From Treponema sp. (GTDB lineage: Bacteria > Spirochaetota > Spirochaetia > Treponematales > Breznakiellaceae), in NCBI GenBank assembly GCA_031255615.1, contig JAIRSD010000168.1, positions 1 to 5,117 on the forward strand: a DNA stretch of 5,117 nucleotides. Reading direction: 5' to 3'. The position numbers were made by a program, and so were the translations under genes. Each line of letters opens with the position of its first letter. The first letter of the stretch is position 1. The notes beneath the pieces are model-generated. The model saw only the letters and a program-made list of their open reading frames with translations. It ran no database searches and was not told the DNA's origin. Shown piece by piece: positions 1-2,792 of this stretch.

Positions 1-50
1 AATTATCCCTGGCATTGCCCCAAGAAACGGAATGTTTCTGAACAACCCCG

Positions 51-794
51 CTACAGTCTTATTTTGTAACCTACGGAAATCCCCAGATCTTTCATGGTAT
101 AAAGATCGGTTGCCGTAGCCATGCCCGCAAAATCCCATGTTGCGCCGATGTGCTTCCGGCTATAGAAACATTCGAATATCAGGCCCCAATCGGCCTCGAA
201 GCCCGCCGATATATGCCAATAGAGACCTCCTTTCTTTTCAACAAGATCCGGCGTGCCTGTTTTCCCTTTGGGAAGCAATTCGATGGAGGTGAGAACGCCG
301 TAGCCAATGTTACCCCTTACAAACAATCCCCGCAAGTCTTTTATGGGATGATATTGTATCGCCGCATAGACCGGGAGCAACGAATATTTCACACGTTCAT
401 TTTCCAGATCCGCCGGATCTCCCGACCAGCCGTCCCACGTTTCCCTGGGCAGCTCATACTGCAAACCGAATCCCAATTTAAGCCGTTGATCGAACAGCGG
501 GTATACATACTCCGCCCCGGCATAAAAACCGGGATCCGTTTGATAAAAATTATGGATGTCGTAATCAAACCATTCGGTGATGTTATCTCTCGCCAGCCCC
601 TCGAATTGATAACCGGCCTTGAGATTTATTTCCCCAAACCTGCCGCCGGCCAGGGAAAAGCCGGCCCCCGCCGCCGATTCCTGGGCCGCCGCGAAATTGG
701 CCGCCACGGTCATTATGGCCGCAAGCGGCAGGAACTTAAGCCCCCGCCCTTCTCCAAGGAAGGCAAAGAGGAAGGAAAAACCGTTCTTTTTCAT
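51..794 (-). CDS. Putative small outer-membrane β-barrel protein (247 aa)
   Basis: The product looks exported and outer-membrane. Seen: a basic start (MKK), then a hydrophobic stretch at about residues 19-37 ending in FAAA before QES, which is a good signal-peptidase I site after Ala37. The mature part shows about eight segments with alternating hydrophobic or aromatic residues and glycines (around 54-66, 88-101, 105-115, 137-150, 156-168, 190-203, 204-220 and 236-247), as in a small 8-stranded barrel. It ends in GYKIRL, without the usual terminal Phe or Trp. The ATG at 794 is preceded at 7 nt by a perfect AGGAGG, which fixes the start. The n-region is long: an extra hydrophobic patch (residues 6-13) and GEGRG precede the main core. 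I do not recognise a specific family or ligand. A porin, adhesin-like or structural role are all possible. It is probably transcribed alone. Confidence 0.8.
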   Translation of the reverse strand: MKKNGFSFLFAFLGEGRGLKFLPLAAIMTVAANFAAAQESAAGAGFSLAGGRFGEINLKAGYQFEGLARDNITEWFDYDIHNFYQTDPGFYAGAEYVYPLFDQRLKLGFGLQYELPRETWDGWSGDPADLENERVKYSLLPVYAAIQYHPIKDLRGLFVRGNIGYGVLTSIELLPKGKTGTPDLVEKKGGLYWHISAGFEADWGLIFECFYSRKHIGATWDFAGMATATDLYTMKDLGISVGYKIRL

Positions 795-801
795 AAAAGA
801 A

Positions 802-807
802 CCTCCT
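802..807 (-). promoter_or_regulatory. Shine-Dalgarno AGGAGG of the β-barrel gene
   Basis: The plus-strand cctcct reads AGGAGG on the coding strand, 7 nt before the ATG at 794. It decides the start in favour of this ATG, even though it gives an unusually long signal peptide. Confidence 0.85.
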
Positions 808-818
808 GGAATGTTTTA

Positions 819-837
819 CAGTCGGTTGGACAGACTG
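819..837. repeat. Hairpin, 5-bp stem, GGTTGG in loop
   Basis: CAGTC (819-823) and GACTG (833-837) flank a 9-nt loop ggttggaca. It lies just upstream of the Shine-Dalgarno of the β-barrel gene, so on that mRNA the loop would show CCAACC. The stem is short and could be chance on its own. It is reported because the same GGTTGG recurs in the next two hairpins. Confidence 0.45.
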
Positions 838-843
838 ATTATA
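838..843 (-). promoter_or_regulatory. Candidate -10 box (TATAAT) for the β-barrel gene
   Basis: A perfect TATAAT lies on the minus strand 44 nt upstream of the ATG, within the 9-bp sequence TGATTATAT that recurs at 907-915. No convincing -35 box is found at 16-18 nt. Transcription from here would give a leader of about 37 nt starting near the 819-837 hairpin. The promoter could be real but depend on an activator, or be chance AT-richness. Confidence 0.4.
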
Positions 844-844
844 T

Positions 845-885
845 CGGACTTGCTTCATAACCCGGTTGGTTTACCGGGCAAGCCG
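845..885. repeat. Imperfect hairpin, copy 1 of a related pair
   Basis: The outer stem is CGG (845-847) with CCG (883-885), then a bulged A848, then CTTGC (849-853) with GCAAG (878-882). The inner stem is CCGGT (862-866) with ACCGG (873-877). GGTTGG lies at 864-869, partly in the inner stem. The left half resembles that of the 964-1002 hairpin (GGACTTG, then CCGGTTGGTT), while the right arms differ in a way that keeps each copy paired. Confidence 0.6.
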
Positions 886-908
886 AGTGTTACATGAGAC
901 TAATATTG

Positions 909-914
909 ATTATA
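909..914 (-). promoter_or_regulatory. Second candidate -10 box (TATAAT) for the β-barrel gene
   Basis: This is a second perfect TATAAT on the minus strand, again without a good -35 box. A transcript from here would have a leader of about 108 nt containing the 845-885 and 819-837 hairpins. The duplication of the surrounding TGATTATAT (836-844 and 907-915) is seen directly. Which copy is used cannot be told from sequence. Confidence 0.35.
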
Positions 915-949
915 TGAACCTACGCAATGTCCCGGAAGGATTATTTGAT

Positions 950-1002
950 GTCCAATCGGTATTGGACTTGGTCAATAAGCCGGTTGGTTATTGAACAGGT
1001 CC
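950..1002. repeat. Two overlapping, mutually exclusive hairpins (copy 2)
   Basis: Hairpin A is GTCCAAT (950-956), loop CGGT, ATTGGAC (961-967), a perfect 7-bp stem. Hairpin B pairs GGACTTG (964-970) with CAGGTCC (996-1002) and TCAATAA (972-978) with TTATTGA (988-994), around the 9-nt loop gccggttgg. The two share GGAC at 964-967, so only one can form at a time. Hairpin B contains a T968-G998 pair, which is a valid G-U wobble only if the plus strand is the RNA. Confidence 0.65.
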
Positions 1003-1005
1003 TGC

Positions 1006-1042
1006 GAAAAACGTGGATTTCCCGAGGGAATCCACGTTTTTC
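1006..1042. terminator. Bidirectional intrinsic terminator
   Basis: GAAAAACGTGGATT (1006-1019) and AATCCACGTTTTTC (1029-1042) form a 14-bp perfect stem around a short loop. The A5/T5 tracts at the base give a U-run on either strand. On the plus strand a further T5 follows a few bases on. For leftward transcription it is the likely end of the regulator mRNA, 112 nt past its stop codon, and would keep that transcript out of the β-barrel gene. The plus-strand function would matter only if a rightward transcript exists here. Confidence 0.75.
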
Positions 1043-1065
1043 TTCGTTTTTAAGCGGCTGCGGCC

Positions 1066-1086
1066 GGTGGAAACTGAAGTTCCGCC
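1066..1086. repeat. Small hairpin between the two terminator-like stems
   Basis: GGTGGAA (1066-1072) pairs with TTCCGCC (1080-1086) around a 7-nt loop, with one T1068-G1084 wobble valid only in plus-strand RNA. No U-tract follows. It may be chance or part of a longer folded 3' region. Confidence 0.4.
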
Positions 1087-1107
1087 AACAAGTCGTTTTT
1101 AGCGGTT

Positions 1108-1137
1108 GTCCTTCAGAAACTGGGGTTTCTGAAGGAC
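1108..1137 (+). terminator. Strong hairpin, terminator-like on the plus strand
   Basis: GTCCTTCAGAAAC (1108-1120) and GTTTCTGAAGGAC (1125-1137) form a perfect 13-bp stem with a 4-nt TGGG loop. It starts 16 nt beyond the stop codon of the regulator. On the plus strand it is followed after 4 nt by T5 (1142-1146). On the minus strand no T-run follows, so for the regulator mRNA it would act as a 3'-protecting stem rather than a classical terminator. In the plus direction it would block antisense reading into the regulator gene. Confidence 0.6.
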
Positions 1138-1153
1138 TCTATTTTTGAACAAT

Positions 1154-2137
1154 TCAGGATACGTCGCCGGGCCGGTAGCCGTACTTTTTGTAGAAGGCCT
1201 TTGAAAAACCGCTGCTGTCCGAATATCCCGCCATTTCGGCGACCTCATAGACGCGGAGGCTTCGTTTTTCAAGCAGCAGCCGCGCGTACTCCATTCGTTT
1301 ATCAAGCAGATACGCATAAACCGGTTTCCCAAATAAAGCCTTGAACCCGTTTTTTAATTTATACTCATTAAGGTATACCATCCGCGAAAGCCTTGCCAGC
1401 GTTACCGGATTGGCTATGTGGTTATCCACTATCTCTTTAGCCCTTCGCAGATGTTCCATATCGCTTTTTGACAGCGAAAAAATGTTGTTTTTTGTTTTGT
1501 TTTGCAGAGCATCCATGCAAAACGCGAGAAGCTCATGTACTTTTGACTCAATGTACAGATGCCTGATGGGGCCGCTATAAGGGCAGCGCGTGATTTGTTC
1601 AATGGCGATCCTGCATTCCGGCGTGGTTTCAAAACAGCTCATGGAAAAATTTGTCTTTTTCCGCGAGAAACTGTTCATCCCTATGCCGAATTCCTCAACC
1701 ATGCGCTCCATCCTGGAATTTGAAAAATTGACGCGGAAACTTTTATAATGCTCCCCCGCATGATATTCGCCGGCCTCCAGGGTATTGGTTATAAAACTGA
1801 ATGTCCCCTGGCCCGGCCGCAATCGAAGCAGTGCGCCGCTTTCTTCTTCCCGCCATTCCATATTCGATCCCATGCAGAATTGCAGGGTATAGAGCGGCCC
1901 CTCGGTCCCGCCGGACAGCAGCATGCTCTTTGCAAGCCGCAGTTCATTGGAATAAACGTCGCAGGAATCATTGGACAGCAGGCGGCTAAACATGCCTTCT
2001 CCAAGATACTCAGGCGGGGTAAAATCTTTTTCGTTTGCACCCGCCGGCGGGGACATTATCTTTTTTAGCCCCTCCGCAATATGATAACAGCCGCTTTTTT
2101 CCGAATCTGAAACGGTGAACATATACTTGCCTGCCAT
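1154..2137 (-). CDS. AraC/XylS-family transcriptional regulator, PchR-like (327 aa)
   Basis: This is a cytoplasmic DNA-binding protein. The C-terminal ~100 residues (about 226-327) form the AraC double helix-turn-helix domain. The first HTH is at about 243-270 (VTLARLSRMVYLNEYKLKNG), followed by the linker helix (YLLDKRMEYARLLLE). The second HTH is at about 293-323, with the family signature GYSDSSGFSKAFYKKYGYRP. The LNEYKLKNGFKALFG wording is typical of PchR-type regulators, which in known cases sense siderophores. The N-terminal ~215 residues should hold the effector-binding part, and I cannot name the ligand. Length is normal for the family. The ATG at 2137 has GAGGAAG about 7-9 nt upstream. 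The gene is divergent from lacZ across 655 bp, so control of lacZ or autoregulation is plausible but unproven. Confidence 0.92.
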   Translation of the reverse strand: MAGKYMFTVSDSEKSGCYHIAEGLKKIMSPPAGANEKDFTPPEYLGEGMFSRLLSNDSCDVYSNELRLAKSMLLSGGTEGPLYTLQFCMGSNMEWREEESGALLRLRPGQGTFSFITNTLEAGEYHAGEHYKSFRVNFSNSRMERMVEEFGIGMNSFSRKKTNFSMSCFETTPECRIAIEQITRCPYSGPIRHLYIESKVHELLAFCMDALQNKTKNNIFSLSKSDMEHLRRAKEIVDNHIANPVTLARLSRMVYLNEYKLKNGFKALFGKPVYAYLLDKRMEYARLLLEKRSLRVYEVAEMAGYSDSSGFSKAFYKKYGYRPGDVS

Positions 2138-2181
2138 GTTTTGCTTCCTCGGGTCCTGGTATTCGGGGGTGTAGTTCGTCT

Positions 2182-2210
2182 AATCTAACATATATTCCCG
2201 GCGGTGTAAA
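2182..2210 (-). promoter_or_regulatory. Candidate σ70-type promoter of the regulator gene
   Basis: On the minus strand TTTACA (2210-2205, 5/6 to TTGACA) is followed after 17 nt by TAGATT (2187-2182, 4/6 to TATAAT). It would start transcription near 2175 and give a leader of about 38 nt before the ATG at 2137. Spacing and distance are right but the -10 is mediocre. Confidence 0.45.
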
Positions 2211-2236
2211 TGGGCGGATGCCGATGCAATGGGGGG

Positions 2237-2269
2237 CGCGTTGTTTGCGGCGGCGGCGCAAACAACGCG
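2237..2269. repeat. Perfect 13-bp hairpin
   Basis: CGCGTTGTTTGCG (2237-2249) and CGCAAACAACGCG (2257-2269) flank a 7-nt loop gcggcgg. It sits between short direct copies of GATGCAA (2223 and 2269). No T-tract follows on either strand, so it is not a classical terminator. It is the first of the palindrome series upstream of lacZ. Confidence 0.85.
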
Positions 2270-2311
2270 ATGCAAAGGCCTGAAGGCGGGGCGGCGTTTG
2301 CTGCGGGGATG

Positions 2312-2329
2312 GCCGGCAGGGATGCCGGC
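2312..2329. repeat. Perfect 7-bp hairpin
   Basis: GCCGGCA (2312-2318) and TGCCGGC (2323-2329) flank the 4-nt loop ggga. It is short but fully GC-rich and tightly looped. It is part of the same palindrome series. Confidence 0.65.
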
Positions 2330-2390
2330 TGTATCCAGACTGGCAGGCTGCTTGGACTAAAAGACCGGATATGCGGCATGGAAGAAATTT

Positions 2391-2474
2391 ACCACGAAGG
2401 CGGGGATTGGAGGCGCTTTTCCATTCCTTCGTGTTCCCGGCGATCCGCAGCCCGCCTTTGCGCGCCTTCGTGGT
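2391..2474. repeat. Inverted repeat of the CACGAAGG / CCTTCGTG type
   Basis: ACCACGAAGGCG (2391-2402) is inverted exactly as CGCCTTCGTGGT (2463-2474), with about 60 nt between. A further CCTTCGTG lies inside (2426-2433), so the left copy can pair with either right copy. Short CACGAAGG-type intergenic repeats of this kind are, from memory, frequent in several bacterial genomes. Here the unit appears three times within 84 bp. Confidence 0.7.
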
Positions 2475-2492
2475 TAACATTCCTGTTCCCGG
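2422..2492 (+). repeat. Direct repeat pair differing by a 4-nt insert
   Basis: CATTCC-TTCG-TGTTCCCGG (2422-2440) recurs as CATTCC-TGTTCCCGG (2478-2492). The two copies are identical apart from the TTCG insert. The second copy begins just after the right arm of the 2391-2474 inverted repeat, which suggests local duplication. Confidence 0.6.
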
Positions 2493-2517
2493 TTCTTTGG
2501 CTTATCCGGTGATGCGG

Positions 2518-2523
2518 TGTAAT
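2518..2523 (+). promoter_or_regulatory. Weak candidate -10 box for lacZ
   Basis: TGTAAT is 5/6 to the consensus. A poor -35-like TTGGCT lies at 2497-2502, only 15 nt away. If used, the lacZ leader would be over 250 nt and contain four hairpins, so this is offered only as the best match found, not as a likely promoter. Confidence 0.15.
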
Positions 2524-2538
2524 CAAGGTACTGGAGTG

Positions 2539-2553
2539 TGCGCCGCAGGCGCA
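2539..2553. repeat. Short hairpin with CGCCGCAGGCG core
   Basis: TGCGCC (2539-2544) and GGCGCA (2548-2553) flank loop GCA. The core CGCCGCAGGCG recurs inside the loop of the 2664-2700 hairpin, so two members of the series share a sequence as well as a shape. Confidence 0.55.
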
Positions 2554-2563
2554 TGCTTCGAAA

Positions 2564-2595
2564 GGCGGGAAACGGCAGGGACGCCGTTTCCCGCC
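2564..2595. repeat. Perfect 13-bp hairpin
   Basis: GGCGGGAAACGGC (2564-2576) and GCCGTTTCCCGCC (2583-2595) flank a 6-nt loop agggac. It lacks a following T-tract. It is spaced about 20 nt from the next hairpin. Confidence 0.85.
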
Positions 2596-2615
2596 CGCGC
2601 AAGGGATAGAAGCGG

Positions 2616-2647
2616 AATTCCCCGCCCCCATGCGGGGGCGGGGAATT
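2616..2647. repeat. Perfect 14-bp hairpin
   Basis: AATTCCCCGCCCCC (2616-2629) and GGGGGCGGGGAATT (2634-2647) flank a 4-nt loop atgc. It is the strongest stem of the series and would be a serious block to ribosomes or polymerase if transcribed into the lacZ leader. Confidence 0.88.
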
Positions 2648-2663
2648 GGAGCGGATAGCCCGG

Positions 2664-2700
2664 TTTTTTGCGGCCCGCCGCAGGCGAGAGCCGCAAAAAA
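2664..2700. repeat. 11-bp hairpin ending on a possible lacZ start codon
   Basis: TTTTTTGCGGC (2664-2674) pairs with GCCGCAAAAAA (2690-2700) around a 15-nt loop that itself holds CGCCGCAGGCG. The last base of the right arm is the A of an in-frame ATG at 2700. The T-tract lies before, not after, the stem on both strands, so this is not a terminator. If translation began at 2700 the purine-rich GGCGAGAG before it would be partly in the fold. Confidence 0.75.
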
Positions 2701-2705
2701 TGCGC

Positions 2706-2744
2706 CCAACAGATCCCATAATAGATCCAACAGATCCAACAGAT
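2706..2744 (+). repeat. Tandem CCAACAGAT repeat
   Basis: CCAACAGAT occurs at 2706-2714, 2727-2735 and 2736-2744, with a degenerate 12-nt unit between the first and second. All units are multiples of 3. In the lacZ frame they would read PTD-PIID-PTD-PTD. Third codon positions here are AT-rich, unlike the gene body, so the stretch is more likely non-coding repeat DNA than lacZ. Confidence 0.75.
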
Positions 2745-2792
2745 CGCGAAGCGGGACCGCAAGCGGTATTACAAAAGCCTAAAGATTCCGCT

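Larger units (their letters stand above)
795..1153. other. Gene-free, hairpin-rich intergenic region
   Basis: This 359-bp gap between two same-direction genes has no ORF with a ribosome site or recognisable product. It holds successive inverted repeats at 819-837, 845-885, 950-967, 964-1002, 1006-1042, 1066-1086 and 1108-1137, so roughly half of it can fold. The left part should contain the promoter and leader of the β-barrel gene. The right part is the 3' end of the regulator transcript. Confidence 0.8.
2138..2792. other. Long gene-free region rich in palindromes
   Basis: The gap between the divergent regulator and lacZ genes is 655 bp. Reading frames here lack ribosome sites and recognisable products, and they overlap each other on both strands, as expected of GC-rich non-coding DNA. 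From 2237 to 2700 it holds a series of palindromes, followed by a 9-bp tandem repeat at 2706-2744. The regulator promoter is at its left end. The lacZ promoter should also lie here but is not obvious. Confidence 0.75.

Noticed and set aside
23..39. Terminator of the β-barrel gene (AGAAAC / GTTTCT)
   Set aside because: The stem is only 6 bp with no T-tract after it on the minus strand. The real terminator may lie beyond the left edge.
150..860. A 236-codon open frame on the plus strand opposite the β-barrel gene
   Set aside because: No ribosome site and no recognisable domain. It overlaps a gene on the other strand with a perfect Shine-Dalgarno and signal peptide.
819..1002. Integron attC sites, because GTTGGAC (825-831) fits GTTRRRY and GTCCAAT (950-956) nearly fits RYYYAAC
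   Set aside because: The match on the second side is imperfect, no cassette gene lies between, and no integrase is visible.
2664..2700. Intrinsic terminator in front of lacZ
   Set aside because: The T-tract precedes the stem and the A-tract closes it, so on neither strand does a U-run follow the hairpin.
2237..2744. CRISPR array
   Set aside because: The palindromes differ in sequence, spacing is irregular, and the only true tandem unit (9 bp) is far too short and has no spacers.
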